Source: Pseudomonas chlororaphis subsp. piscium | GTDB lineage: Bacteria; Pseudomonadota; Gammaproteobacteria; Pseudomonadales; Pseudomonadaceae | Direction: 5' to 3' | Assembly (NCBI RefSeq): GCF_003850345.1 | Contig: NZ_CP027707.1 | Location: forward strand, 3,534,001-3,598,000 | DNA length: 64,000 bases | Position numbers and translations under genes: made by a program | The notes under the pieces: generated by a model | What the model was told of the DNA's origin: nothing | What the model saw: the letters and a program-made list of their open reading frames with translations, nothing else | Databases searched by the model: none | Part shown: positions 16,206 to 25,333 of the stretch, piece by piece | Numbering within the stretch: position 1 is the first letter of the stretch | Layout: every line of letters begins with the position of its first letter

Positions 16206-17608
16206 GGCGTCACCTCCCCGGTGAGCATCGAAAGGGGCTTGACCGGGGCCTGGCCTCGCTGCCGGCCCACCTCCTGCACCGCGACCCCGGCCGCGGCGGC
16301 GATCACCTCGGCCCCGGCCTGGGAACAGTAGCGACCCTGGCAGCGGCCCATGCCGACCCGGCTGAAGGCCTTGGCGCGGTTGACTTCGCAGGCGCCCTTC
16401 TCGCGCACCGTGCGCCGCAGTTCGCCGGCGCTGATCATCTCGCAACGGCAGACGATGGCGGTGTCCGGCAGTGCCTCGGCCTGGGCGCTCGGCCAGGGAA
16501 AGGCCTGGGCCAGGCCGAGGCGGAACTGGTCCATCACCGCCAGGGCCTGGCGCTGTTCGTCGCGTTCCGCGGCGTTGACCGGCAGTTGCAGATCCTCGAG
16601 CAGGGCCAGCGCCGCGAGGCGCCCGGCGTGTTCGGCGGCGTCGGCGCCACGGATCTTCGCCCCGTCGCCGGCGGCATAGACCCCGCTGACACTGGTGCGC
16701 CCGGCCTCGTCGAGCTCCAGCAGCCATTGGCTGGACGCCGGGTCGAAGGCCAGGCGGCAACCGGCAAGGTCGGCCAGCTGGGTTTCCGGACGCAGGTGAT
16801 AGCCCAGGGCCAGGGCATCGCACTCGACATCCAGGCTGTCGCCCTTGGCGGTCTTGACCTGCACCAGGCTGACCCCGCCCTGGGCATCGCCCAGCACCCG
16901 GACCGGCTGGATCCCCAGGTGCACCGGCACCCGGGCCAGGCACAGTTGCGCCAGCAGCTTCATGCCGGTCCAGAGCAATCCCGGGCGCGCCAGCAGTTTC
17001 GGCAAGGCGCCGATGCGCTTGCCCAGCGACGAGGTGTCGAGCACCGCGGCGACCTGCGCCCCGGCCTTGAGGTACTGGCTGGCCACCAGGTACAGCAGCG
17101 GCCCGCTGCCCATGAACACCACGCGGTGACCGATGGACACCGATTGCGCCTTGAGGGCGATCTGCGCGCCGCCGAGGCTGTAGGTGCCCGCCAGTTGCCA
17201 GCCTTCGAGCGGCATCAGGCGGTCGGTGGCGCCGGTGCAGAGGATCAGCGCGTCATAGTCCAGGGTGAAGTGCCGGCCCTGGCTGACGCAGCACAGTTGC
17301 CCCGGGGTCAGGTTCCACACCAGGGTGTCCGGGCGATAGTCGATGCGCGGGCGCAGGCGCTCGAAGCTGTCGTGCAGGGCCCGCGCCTTGTGCGCTTCGC
17401 TGCCGTACAGGGTGGCGTAGTCGCGGCGGAAACCTTCGGGCTGGCGGCGGTAGATCTGCCCGCCGTCGCGACGGTTCTCGTCGACCAGGGTCGGCACCAG
17501 GCCGGCCGCCAGCAGGGTTTCGGCGCAACGGACACCGGCCGGGCCGGCGCCGACTATCACGACCCGCGGCGCGGCGCCGGACGGGATGTTCAGCCGTGCA
17601 GTGGCCAT
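16202..17608 (-). CDS. NAD(P)/FAD oxidoreductase with BFD-type 2Fe-2S domain, alpha subunit of OoxA/HcnB type
   Basis: A 468-residue pyridine nucleotide-disulfide-type oxidoreductase. It has two dinucleotide sites: VVIVGAGPAGVRCAETLL near the N terminus, and VVFMGSGPLLYLVA around residue 175. A C-terminal BFD-like 2Fe-2S module is visible as VCRCEMI followed about 30 residues later by GMGRCQGRYCS. This matches OoxA/HcnB subunits, which relay electrons from the FAD oxidase subunit. It overlaps the small ferredoxin-like gene by 19 nt and the beta subunit by 4 nt. The trio is complete, so it is probably a functional heterotrimeric dehydrogenase. Confidence 0.88.
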   Translation of the reverse strand: MATARLNIPSGAAPRVVIVGAGPAGVRCAETLLAAGLVPTLVDENRRDGGQIYRRQPEGFRRDYATLYGSEAHKARALHDSFERLRPRIDYRPDTLVWNLTPGQLCCVSQGRHFTLDYDALILCTGATDRLMPLEGWQLAGTYSLGGAQIALKAQSVSIGHRVVFMGSGPLLYLVASQYLKAGAQVAAVLDTSSLGKRIGALPKLLARPGLLWTGMKLLAQLCLARVPVHLGIQPVRVLGDAQGGVSLVQVKTAKGDSLDVECDALALGYHLRPETQLADLAGCRLAFDPASSQWLLELDEAGRTSVSGVYAAGDGAKIRGADAAEHAGRLAALALLEDLQLPVNAAERDEQRQALAVMDQFRLGLAQAFPWPSAQAEALPDTAIVCRCEMISAGELRRTVREKGACEVNRAKAFSRVGMGRCQGRYCSQAGAEVIAAAAGVAVQEVGRQRGQAPVKPLSMLTGEVTP

Positions 17609-17898
17609 ACCGCCTCCGGTTGTGTGGTGAGGATATCCAGGCCCTCGCGGACCTCGCTGGAACAGGCGCGCAGGCGTTCGCCGGCACGGGTCCAGACCCA
17701 GCAGTCCTGGCAGGCGCCCATCAGGCAGAAGCCGGCGCGCCGGCCGGAATCGAACTCCGACTGGCGCAGGGCCGTCCCCTGGGTCAGCAACGCCACCATC
17801 AGCGTGTCGCCCTGCAACGCCTCGATCGGCGCACCATCCACCCACAGTCTGACCGGCGCCCGTTCGCGCTCGCCCAACCGTACAAAACGCCCCTTCAT
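17590..17898 (-). CDS. Small 2Fe-2S ferredoxin-like subunit of HcnA/OoxG type
   Basis: A 102-residue protein with the 2Fe-2S pattern C-x4-C-x2-C-x12-C (FCLMGACQDCWVW ... RLRAC) and a short N-terminal strand region (VRLWVDGAPIEALQGDTLMV). It corresponds to the gamma subunit of opine/proline-type oxidases and to HcnA. The ATG at 17898 overlaps the stop of the upstream ATPase gene by 4 nt; the longer open frame upstream is antisense-like and rejected. It belongs with the two larger subunits that follow. Confidence 0.86.
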   Translation of the reverse strand: MKGRFVRLGERERAPVRLWVDGAPIEALQGDTLMVALLTQGTALRQSEFDSGRRAGFCLMGACQDCWVWTRAGERLRACSSEVREGLDILTTQPEAVWPLHG

Positions 17899-19736
17899 GC
17901 GTAGGCTCCCTCGGTCATGCCATTGAAGTTCTGTTGGCTCTGCAGCAACTCGCCGCTGTCGCGGTGGCAGAGGATCTCGCTGCCGCCGTCGATGGCGCGG
18001 CGGTTCGGCGCGGTGCGGTTGCACAACCCGTCGATGCGCACCGGGCAGCGATTGAGGAAGGTGCACAGCTCCGGCACGTTGGCCTTGACGCCGATCGGCG
18101 GCAGGCTGGCGCAGGTGCTGCCGCAGCTTTCCAGCCAGCCCTGGCGCAGCTCCGGCACCGAGTGGATCAGCAGGTCGGTATAGGGATGGAACGGCGCCTG
18201 GGCAAAGGCCGCGCGGCTGCCCGCCTCGACCTTGTGCCCGCTGTACATCACCACAATGTCGTCGCACAGCGCGCGCACCGTGGAAATGTCGTGGCTGATG
18301 AACAGGTAGGACACCCCCAGTTCCTGGCGCAGGTCGCGCAGCAATTCGAGAATCGCCGCCCCAACCACCGTATCCAGGGCCGAAGTCACCTCGTCGCAGA
18401 GGATCAGGTCGGGCTTGGCCGCCAGCGCGCGGGCCAGGTTGACCCGCTGTTTCTGCCCGCCGGACAGCTCGCTGGGCCGCCGGTCCGCGAGCTTGCGCGG
18501 CAGCCGCACCAGGTCCAGCAGTTCGTCGATGCGCTGGCGCAAGGCCGCGCCCTTGAGGCCGAAATACATCTTCAGCGGCCGGCTGAGAATGGCGCTGACA
18601 CTGTGCATGGGGTTGAGCGCGGTGTCGGCGTTCTGGAACACCATCTGGATCCGCCGGAACTGCTCGTCGGTGCGGCTCGACAGGCTGCCGCCCAGGGGCT
18701 GGCCGTCAAAGCTCAGCTGGCCCAGGGCCGGGCTCAGCAAACCGGCCACCACCCGCGCCAGGGTCGACTTGCCGGAGCCCGACTCACCGATCACGCCAAT
18801 GGCCTGGCCACGGCGCACGGTCAGGTCGATGTCCTCCAGCACGCGGATCATCGGCATGCCTTGCAGGTTCTTGTTGCCGTAGCCGGCGGTCAGGCCCTTG
18901 ATGGTCAGCAGCGGCTGGTCCTCGGCGATATCGCTGGGCGGGCGAATGGTCGAGTCCGGGCGCGCCGCCGCCAGCAGGCTGCGGGTGTAGTCGTGGGCCG
19001 GGCCCTCGAGCAGCGGCGCGGTGGCGCTCTGTTCGAGGATCTGGCCGCCGTTGAGCACCACGATCTGATCGGCCATCTGCGCCACCACCGCCAGGTCGTG
19101 AGACACATACACCGCTGTCGCTCCGCGTTCGCGCACCACCCGCTTGAAGGCCCGCAGCACGTCGATCTGGGTGGTGACGTCGAGCGCGGTGGTCGGCTCG
19201 TCGAGGATCACCAGCAGCGGGTCGCTGATCAGCGCCATGGCCGCCATGACCCGTTGCAACTGGCCGCCCGAGACCTGGTGCGGGTAACGCTGGCCGATGT
19301 GTTCCGGGTCCGGCAGGGCCAGGTCGCGGAACAGCGCGATGGCCTTGGCCTCCAGGTTGGCGCGGCTGTCCAGGCCATGGATCAGGGCGCCCTCCACCAC
19401 CTGGTCGAGGAGTCTTTTCGCCAGGTTGAAGGCCGCCGCCGCGCTCTGGGCGATGTAGGACACGCGATTGCCGCGCAGGCCCTGCAACTGCTCCTCGCCC
19501 AGGGCCAGCATGTCGTGTTCGCCGACCCGCACCACCCCGGACGCCAGGCGGCAACCGCGGCGGGCATAACCCAGCAGGGCCAGGGCGATGGTGGTCTTGC
19601 CGGAGCCGGATTCGCCGATCAACGCCAGCACCTCGCCCTGCTCCAGGGCGAAGCTCACGCCCTTGACGATCTCCACTTCGCCGCTCTCGCCGCCGGCAAC
19701 CACCCGCAGGTCTTCCACTCGAATCAACTGGCTCAT
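17895..19736 (-). CDS. Dipeptide/opine ABC transporter, fused double ATP-binding protein (DppD-DppF type)
   Basis: A 613-residue protein containing two complete ABC ATPase domains. The first has Walker [18 protein letters not shown], signature [15 protein letters not shown] and Walker [14 protein letters not shown]. The second has Walker [18 protein letters not shown], signature [15 protein letters not shown] and Walker [13 protein letters not shown]. It ends with the oligopeptide/dipeptide C-terminal region containing [15 protein letters not shown], typical of DppF/OppF. It energises the adjacent permeases. Spacing to the DppC-like permease is 1 nt and it overlaps the ferredoxin gene by 4 nt. 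Confidence 0.93.
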   Translation of the reverse strand: MSQLIRVEDLRVVAGGESGEVEIVKGVSFALEQGEVLALIGESGSGKTTIALALLGYARRGCRLASGVVRVGEHDMLALGEEQLQGLRGNRVSYIAQSAAAAFNLAKRLLDQVVEGALIHGLDSRANLEAKAIALFRDLALPDPEHIGQRYPHQVSGGQLQRVMAAMALISDPLLVILDEPTTALDVTTQIDVLRAFKRVVRERGATAVYVSHDLAVVAQMADQIVVLNGGQILEQSATAPLLEGPAHDYTRSLLAAARPDSTIRPPSDIAEDQPLLTIKGLTAGYGNKNLQGMPMIRVLEDIDLTVRRGQAIGVIGESGSGKSTLARVVAGLLSPALGQLSFDGQPLGGSLSSRTDEQFRRIQMVFQNADTALNPMHSVSAILSRPLKMYFGLKGAALRQRIDELLDLVRLPRKLADRRPSELSGGQKQRVNLARALAAKPDLILCDEVTSALDTVVGAAILELLRDLRQELGVSYLFISHDISTVRALCDDIVVMYSGHKVEAGSRAAFAQAPFHPYTDLLIHSVPELRQGWLESCGSTCASLPPIGVKANVPELCTFLNRCPVRIDGLCNRTAPNRRAIDGGSEILCHRDSGELLQSQQNFNGMTEGAYA

Positions 19737-19737
19737 C

Positions 19738-20613
19738 TCAATGACCTCCCGGACGGCGGCTGCGGCGCGACGAGATCCTGTCGATGAACAGGTTCACGCC
19801 AATGGTCAGGGTGCCGATGGCCAGCGCCGGGATGACGATGGCCGGCGCGCCCTGGTTGAGGCCGCCGATGTTCTCGCGCACCAGCGAGCCGAGGTCGGCG
19901 TCCGGCGGCTGCACGCCGAGGCCGAGGAAGCTCATGCCGCTGAGCAGCAGGACGATGAAGCCAAAGCGCAGGCCCAGGTCGGTGAGCACCGGGTTGAGCA
20001 TGTTCGGCAGGATCTCCACGCAGGCGATGTACAGCCGGCGCTCGCCCCGGGTGCGGGCCACCTGCACATACTCCAGGGCCTCGATATTCACCGCCAGGCT
20101 GCGGGCGATACGGAACGCCCCGGGGGTGAAGCTCAGCACCGCGGTGCACACCAGCAGCACCACCGAGGAGCCGAAGGCCGAGACCATGATCAGCGCCAGC
20201 ATCTTGCTCGGGATGGAGATGAAGGCATCCATCAGGCGGCTGATGACTTCATCCAGCCATTTCGGCGCGACCACCGAGAGCAAGGCGCAGGCGGTGCCCA
20301 GGCCGCTGGCCAGGACCGCGGAAATCAGCGCCAGGCCGACGGTGAACCGCGCGCCCACCAGCACCCGGCTGAGCATGTCGCGGCCCAGGTAATCGGTGCC
20401 GAACGGATAGGCCGCGCCCATGGCGTCGAACACATTGGCGGACACCACTTCGCCCACCGGGTGCGGCGCCAGCCAGGGGCCGAACAGCGCCACCAGCAGC
20501 CACAGCACACACATCGCGGCCCCGGTCAGGCCGAGCCAGGACGGCCCGTGGGACACCTTGCCAAGCGCCAGGTCGGGCGTGGCAGGCGTCGACTTCAGCA
20601 TGAGATTGCTCAT
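19738..20613 (-). CDS. Peptide/opine ABC transporter permease, DppC type
   Basis: A 291-residue membrane protein. It has a first helix around residues 29-47, the DppC-type phrase YPFGTDYLGRDMLSRVLVGAR, about five further helices, and the EAA-like loop near EYVQVARTRGERRLYI. It ends with a segment (SFLGLGVQPPDADLGSLV) highly characteristic of OppC/DppC. The ATG at 20613 overlaps the DppB-type stop by 4 nt; the frame continues far upstream only as a shadow of dppB. Confidence 0.92.
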   Translation of the reverse strand: MSNLMLKSTPATPDLALGKVSHGPSWLGLTGAAMCVLWLLVALFGPWLAPHPVGEVVSANVFDAMGAAYPFGTDYLGRDMLSRVLVGARFTVGLALISAVLASGLGTACALLSVVAPKWLDEVISRLMDAFISIPSKMLALIMVSAFGSSVVLLVCTAVLSFTPGAFRIARSLAVNIEALEYVQVARTRGERRLYIACVEILPNMLNPVLTDLGLRFGFIVLLLSGMSFLGLGVQPPDADLGSLVRENIGGLNQGAPAIVIPALAIGTLTIGVNLFIDRISSRRSRRPGGH

Positions 20614-21566
20614 TGGTTTCTCAGCCTCGGATTGGAAAGAATCGCGCACAGGTCGGCAATCAGCACCAGGCCCAGGTAGGCCGTGCAGAACAGCATGGTG
20701 CAGGCCTGGACCAGCGCCATGTCGCGGTTGGTCACCGCGTCGACCATCAGGCTGGCGATCCCGGGATAGTTGAAGATGGTCTCGACGATCACCACCCCGC
20801 CCAGCAGGTACGACAGGCTCAGCGCCACCGCGTTGGCAATCGGCCCGATGGCGTTGGGCAAGGCGTGGCGCAGCACGATGCGCACCGGGCTGACGCCCTT
20901 GAGCCGGGCCATTTCCACGTAGGGGCTGTCGAGCTGGTCGATCACCGCGGCGCGGGTCATGCGCGCCATTTGCGCGACGATGACGAAGCACAGGGTCATC
21001 ACCGGCAAGGCGTAGGTGCGCAGGAACTGCAGCGGCGAGTGGATTTCGCTGGCGTAGGACAAGGCCGACAACCAGCCCAGGTTCACCGCGAACACCAGCA
21101 CCGCCAGGGTTGCCACCAGGAACTCCGGCACCGCCACCAGGGCCAGGGTGATGAAGCTCAGGACGCTGTCCAGGCGCCCGCCGCGGCCCATGGCCGAGCC
21201 GATGCCCAGGGTCAGCGCCACCGGCACCGAGACCACCGCGGTCACCGCCGCCAGCATCAGGGTGTTGGGCACCCGCCCGGCCATCAGCTCGCTGACCGGC
21301 ATGGCGTTGGACACCGAGGTGCCCATGTCGCCGGCCAGCAGGCTGAGCAACCAGTGCAGGTAACGCACCACACCGGGCTGGTCCAGGCCCAGTTTCAGGC
21401 GCAGCGCCGCCACCTGTTCCGGCGTGGCGAACTGCCCCAGGGCCTGTTGCGCCGCGTCCCCCGGCAATACCGCGGTGATGGCGAACACCACCATGGAGAC
21501 GATCAACAAGGTCACGACCGCGGCGCCCATGCGCCGCCCGATCAACCACAGTGTGTTGCTATTCAT
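20610..21566 (-). CDS. Peptide/opine ABC transporter permease, DppB type
   Basis: A 318-residue DppB/OppB permease. The N-terminal helix IGRRMGAAVVTLLIVSMVVF is followed by a periplasmic loop (LPGDAAQQALG ... LKLGLDQPGVVRYLHW) typical of the family, and then five or so helices with the EAA-type loop EMARLKGVSPVRIVLRHALPN. It pairs with the DppC-like subunit encoded next, with which it overlaps by 4 nt. Confidence 0.92.
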   Translation of the reverse strand: MNSNTLWLIGRRMGAAVVTLLIVSMVVFAITAVLPGDAAQQALGQFATPEQVAALRLKLGLDQPGVVRYLHWLLSLLAGDMGTSVSNAMPVSELMAGRVPNTLMLAAVTAVVSVPVALTLGIGSAMGRGGRLDSVLSFITLALVAVPEFLVATLAVLVFAVNLGWLSALSYASEIHSPLQFLRTYALPVMTLCFVIVAQMARMTRAAVIDQLDSPYVEMARLKGVSPVRIVLRHALPNAIGPIANAVALSLSYLLGGVVIVETIFNYPGIASLMVDAVTNRDMALVQACTMLFCTAYLGLVLIADLCAILSNPRLRNQ

Positions 21567-21614
21567 CGCCCTTCCCTCCTGCCTTGCAGCCCCGACGGAA
21601 CCCGCTTTCGCCCC

Positions 21615-23252
21615 TCACGCGTCCAGCCACACCTGCTCGGCGAACATGTAGCCCATGAAGCCGCCCAGGGGGTTGCTGCCATAGCCCTTGATACGCTGGT
21701 CGACCCCGTCGATGTTGCTGATGAACACCGGGATGCCGATGCCACAGTGGTCGTGCACCAGGGTCTGCATGTCGGCGTACATGGTGCTGCGCTTGGCGTC
21801 GTCGGTCTCGCCGCGGGCCAGCATCAGCAACTGGTCGAACTGCTCGTTCTTCCAGCCCGACTCGTTCCATGGCGCGCTGGACTGGAAGAACTGCGAGAAG
21901 ATCACGTCGGCGTTCGGCCGCGGGTTGATGTTGCCGAAGCTCAGCGGGTGCTTCATCCAGTGGTTGGACCAGTAGCCGTCGCTGGGCAGGCGGTTGACGT
22001 TGAGGGTCAGCCCGGCCTGCTTGGCCGACTGCTGCAGGAGCACAGCGATGTCCACCGAACCGGTGGCGGCCGGCGAGGCCACCAGCGGCATGCTGACCTT
22101 CTCCATGCCGGCCTTCTTCAGCAGGAAGCGGGCCTTTTCCGGGTCGTACACGGTCTGCGGCAGGTCGGCGTTGTAGTAACGCGAACCGGGCGCGATCGGG
22201 TGGTCATTGCCGACCACGGCGTAGCCGCGGAACACCGCGGATTTCACCTGTTCGCGGTCCAGCAGGTGCTTCAGCGCCTGGGTGAATTCCGGGCTCTGGC
22301 CAGGCAACTGGTCCTGGCGAATGATCAGGTCGGTGTAATTGCCCGACGGCGCGTCCACCACCCGGTGCCCGGCGCTGGCGGCGATGCGCGCGGTGGAGCG
22401 CGGGTTGACCTCGTTGATCAGGTTGACATCGCCGGAGAGCAAGGCGTTGACCCGCGAAGGCTCGTCGGCGATGGCGATGAACTCGATCTCGTCCAGGTAC
22501 GGCAGGCCCGGCTTCCAGTAGTTCGGGTTGCGCGCGGAGACCGAACGCACGCCCGGCTTGAACTCCTTGACCTTGAACGGCCCGGTGCCGATGCCCTGGC
22601 TGAAGTCGGTGGTGCCTTCGGGCACGATCAGCAGGTGCGAGACCGCGAGGATCGACGGCAGCTCGGCGTTCGGCGCCTTGAGGCGGATCTGCACCTCATG
22701 GGTGCCGGTGGCCTTGATCTCGGCGAACTGCTCCATCAGCGGCATGACCTTGGAGCCGGTGGCCGGGTCCTTGTGCCGCGACAGCGAGAACACCACGTCA
22801 GCGGCGGTCAGGCCCTTGCCGTTGTGGAAGGTCACGTCCTTGCGCAGGGTGATGATCCACAGGGTGGCGTCGGTATTGTCGATACGCTCGGCCAGCTCCA
22901 GCTGCGGCACCAGGTGGCTGTCGAAGCGGGTCAGGCCGTTGTAGAACATGAAGTGCCGCACATAGTCGGTGGACAGTGCGCCCCGGGCCGGGTCGAGGGT
23001 GTCGGCGGTGGAACTGGACATGCCGGCGACGCGGATGCGTCCGCCCGGCTTGCCCTTGCCCGGCGCCGCGCTGTCGCTGGCGAGCAAGGTGCCGGCACTG
23101 CCGAACAGGCTGCCGGCGCCCGCGGCGGCGACACCGGCCACGCCAAGCATGCGCAAGGCACTGCGGCGGGACATGCCACGGTTCAGGCCCTCGAAAACCC
23201 GCAGGCTTTCTTCGCCGGAAATCAGTTGCGGATCGACTTTGTTGTCAGTCAT
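21615..23252 (-). CDS. ABC transporter substrate-binding protein, SBP family 5, with Tat signal
   Basis: A 545-residue extracytoplasmic solute-binding protein of the peptide/opine/nickel family. A long n-region precedes a twin-arginine motif (MSRRSALRMLG, about residues 27-37) and a hydrophobic Ala/Gly stretch, so Tat export is likely. The mature part contains the family markers DTLDPARGALSTDYVRH, LRKDVTFHNGKGLTAADVVFS and IGTGPFKVKEF. It delivers substrate to the adjacent DppBC-like permeases. The start at 23252 is the ATG beginning MTDNKVDPQL; the open frame upstream is a shadow of the amine oxidase gene. Confidence 0.92.
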   Translation of the reverse strand: MTDNKVDPQLISGEESLRVFEGLNRGMSRRSALRMLGVAGVAAAGAGSLFGSAGTLLASDSAAPGKGKPGGRIRVAGMSSSTADTLDPARGALSTDYVRHFMFYNGLTRFDSHLVPQLELAERIDNTDATLWIITLRKDVTFHNGKGLTAADVVFSLSRHKDPATGSKVMPLMEQFAEIKATGTHEVQIRLKAPNAELPSILAVSHLLIVPEGTTDFSQGIGTGPFKVKEFKPGVRSVSARNPNYWKPGLPYLDEIEFIAIADEPSRVNALLSGDVNLINEVNPRSTARIAASAGHRVVDAPSGNYTDLIIRQDQLPGQSPEFTQALKHLLDREQVKSAVFRGYAVVGNDHPIAPGSRYYNADLPQTVYDPEKARFLLKKAGMEKVSMPLVASPAATGSVDIAVLLQQSAKQAGLTLNVNRLPSDGYWSNHWMKHPLSFGNINPRPNADVIFSQFFQSSAPWNESGWKNEQFDQLLMLARGETDDAKRSTMYADMQTLVHDHCGIGIPVFISNIDGVDQRIKGYGSNPLGGFMGYMFAEQVWLDA

Positions 23253-23341
23253 AGCAGTTCTACCTGTCGAATAATGAGAAGGCTCGAGTGCTCGCGGTTG
23301 ACCGGAGCGTCCTGGAAACGCAAAACGACGGTGCAGCAAAC

Positions 23342-24622
23342 TCAGTGCAGATAGTCCTGGAAGCGGTAGTAAGCACCTACCAACGGCAGGAACCAGGGCT
23401 TGCCGAAGTGCCCGGGAATCGCCGGCCACGCCAGGTCTTGCCAGGGGTTGGGGTTGGCGCTGGCCTTGCCGTCCATGACCTCGGCCATGACCTGGCCCAT
23501 GTGCACCGACATCTGCACGCCATGGCCGCTGTAGCCCATGGCGTGGTAGATGCCGTTGCGTTCGCCGGCCCGGGGCAGCCGGTCGCTGGTCATGTCCACC
23601 AGCCCGCCCCAGCAGTAGTCGATCCCGACCCCGGCCAGTTGCGGGAACATCTGCACCATGGCCGCCTGCAGCACCTTGCCGCTCTTGGCGTCGGAGCTGG
23701 GGCTGGACATGGCGAAACGCGCCCGGCCGCCGAACAGCAGGCGGTTGTCCGGGGTCAGGCGGAAGTAGTTGCCGATGGTGCGGCTGGTGACATAGGAACG
23801 CTGGTGCGGCAGCAGCCGCTCGACCAGGGCTTGCGGCAGCACCTCGGTGGTCACCACGAAGCTGCCCACCGGCACGATGCGCCGCCGGTACCAGCCGAGG
23901 TCGCCATGCTGGCAGGCGCCGGTGGCCAGCAGGATCTGCCGCGCCTGCAACGAACCGCGCGCGGTGTCGAGCCGGTAGCCGCCACTGTTGCCTTGCCAGC
24001 CTTTGACCGCACAGTCCTGATAGATCAGCGCGCCATGGCGCGCCGCCGCCTGCGCCAGGCCGACGCCGAAGCGCCCGACATGCATCTGTACGCCGTTGCG
24101 CTGCAACAGGCCGCCGTGAAAACCGGCGGAATCGACTTCGCCGCGCACCTGCTCGGCGGACAGCAACTCGACATCGGCATCGACCTCGCGGCGAATCAGC
24201 TCGCAGGTGCGCGCCAGCCCTTCGTAATGCAAGGGCTTGGCCGCCAGCTTGAGCTTGCCGTTGCGCTTGAGGTCGCAACCGATGCCCTCCTGCTCCACCA
24301 GCGCCACGACGCTCTGCACCGCCCGCTCGTAGGCCTGGTAATAGGCCCGCGCCCGCTCGGCGCCGAGGCTGGCGCTGAGGGCGGCATAATCCTGGGCCAC
24401 CCCGGTGTTGCACTGGCCGCCGTTGCGCCCGGAGGCTTCGCCGATCACCCGGCCGGCCTCCAGCACCACCACCCGGGCGCCCTTCATGGCCAGCGCGCGG
24501 GCCGCGGACAACCCGGTGAACCCGCCACCGACGATCGCCACGTCGACGCTGTCCGGCAACGCGCCGGCCTGTGCCCCGGTGAACGCCGGCGCACTGTCGA
24601 GCCAATAGGATTCACTGCCCAT
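23342..24622 (-). CDS. FAD-dependent amine oxidase (PuuB / gamma-glutamylputrescine oxidase-like)
   Basis: A DAO-superfamily flavoprotein of 426 residues from the chosen start. The FAD site is VDVAIVGGGFTGLSAARALA, followed by VLEAGRVIGEASGRNGGQCN, the motif typical of PuuB/OrdL-type oxidases. A later WGGLVDMTSDRLPR and GYSGHGVQMSVHMGQ close the FAD site. It should oxidise an amine to an aldehyde with release of ammonia or an amino acid. I chose the ATG at 24622 (MGSESYWLDSAP) because GGGAG lies close upstream; ATGs at 24640 and 24658 are alternatives. Its aldehyde product could feed the ALDH gene nearby. Confidence 0.86.
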   Translation of the reverse strand: MGSESYWLDSAPAFTGAQAGALPDSVDVAIVGGGFTGLSAARALAMKGARVVVLEAGRVIGEASGRNGGQCNTGVAQDYAALSASLGAERARAYYQAYERAVQSVVALVEQEGIGCDLKRNGKLKLAAKPLHYEGLARTCELIRREVDADVELLSAEQVRGEVDSAGFHGGLLQRNGVQMHVGRFGVGLAQAAARHGALIYQDCAVKGWQGNSGGYRLDTARGSLQARQILLATGACQHGDLGWYRRRIVPVGSFVVTTEVLPQALVERLLPHQRSYVTSRTIGNYFRLTPDNRLLFGGRARFAMSSPSSDAKSGKVLQAAMVQMFPQLAGVGIDYCWGGLVDMTSDRLPRAGERNGIYHAMGYSGHGVQMSVHMGQVMAEVMDGKASANPNPWQDLAWPAIPGHFGKPWFLPLVGAYYRFQDYLH

Positions 24623-24664
24623 GCCTGACTCCCTGACCATGCCTTGAAGAGCGCCCATGACCGA

Positions 24665-25333
24665 TCAGAGACCGACCAGCGCGGCCAGGCCGCCGATGTC
24701 GGGGATCTGCTGGTAGCCGTAGATGGCGTTGGCCGGCTGTTCGTGGCCACGGGCGACGAAGGCCTTGTGCTTGATCTTCATGTCGTGGGCCGGCATCAGG
24801 TCGTAACGGAAGCTGGAAGACACGTGGAGGATGTCTTGCGGGCCGCAGCCGAGGTTGTCGAGCATGAACTCGAAGGCCGCCAGGCGTGGCTTGTAGGCCT
24901 GGGCCTGTTCGGCGGTGAAGACCTTGTGGAACGGCGCGCCGAGCTTGTCGACGTTGGACATGATCTGGCTGTCGCTGGCGTTGGAGAAAATCACCAGGGG
25001 GATCTTGTCGGCGATCTTCGACAGGCCGGCCGGCACGTCGGGATGGGGGCCCCAGGTCGGCACCGCGTCGTAGTACAGCTGGCCTTCGTCACGGTACTCG
25101 ACGCCCCAGCGCTTGCAGGTCCGCGCCAGCGCGGTCTTGAGGATCTCGTCGTAGGGCCTCCAGTCGCCCATCACCTGGTCCAGGCGATAGGCCGAGAAGT
25201 CCTTGACGAACTGGTCCATCTGCTCGGGGCTGACGCGGTCGGCGAACAGCTCGCGGGTCATGGTGCCCATGTGGAAGTTGGTCAGCGTACCGTAGCAGTC
25301 GAACGTAATGAATTTGGGACGAAGAAAGCTCAT
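24665..25333 (-). CDS. Haloacid dehalogenase type II-like HAD hydrolase
   Basis: A 222-residue protein of the L-2-haloacid dehalogenase subgroup. Motif I is FITFDCYGTLTN (nucleophilic Asp), motif II is LVIFSNASDSQI, the Lys is in AQAYKPRLAAFEFML, and motif IV lies around VSSSFRYDLMPAHD. It is the first gene of the leftward transporter-oxidase operon, 42 nt ahead of the amine oxidase. In this context it may act on a phosphorylated or halogenated intermediate, or be a damage-control enzyme. The substrate is not deducible. Confidence 0.85.
   Translation of the reverse strand: MSFLRPKFITFDCYGTLTNFHMGTMTRELFADRVSPEQMDQFVKDFSAYRLDQVMGDWRPYDEILKTALARTCKRWGVEYRDEGQLYYDAVPTWGPHPDVPAGLSKIADKIPLVIFSNASDSQIMSNVDKLGAPFHKVFTAEQAQAYKPRLAAFEFMLDNLGCGPQDILHVSSSFRYDLMPAHDMKIKHKAFVARGHEQPANAIYGYQQIPDIGGLAALVGL

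Noticed and set aside
15051-17898. True hydrogen cyanide synthase hcnABC
   Set aside because: The cysteine patterns fit, but the operon context (ABC importer, ArgE-like deacylase) and the beta subunit sequence do not resemble the cyanide operon as I know it. I kept a general opine/amine oxidase call.
20613-23354. Very long rightward open frame of 913 codons (also 17934-19787, 11136-13748 and the leftward 50212-52656)
   Set aside because: These are antisense frames kept open by high third-position GC of the real genes. Their products are His/Gln/Gly-rich with no family resemblance.
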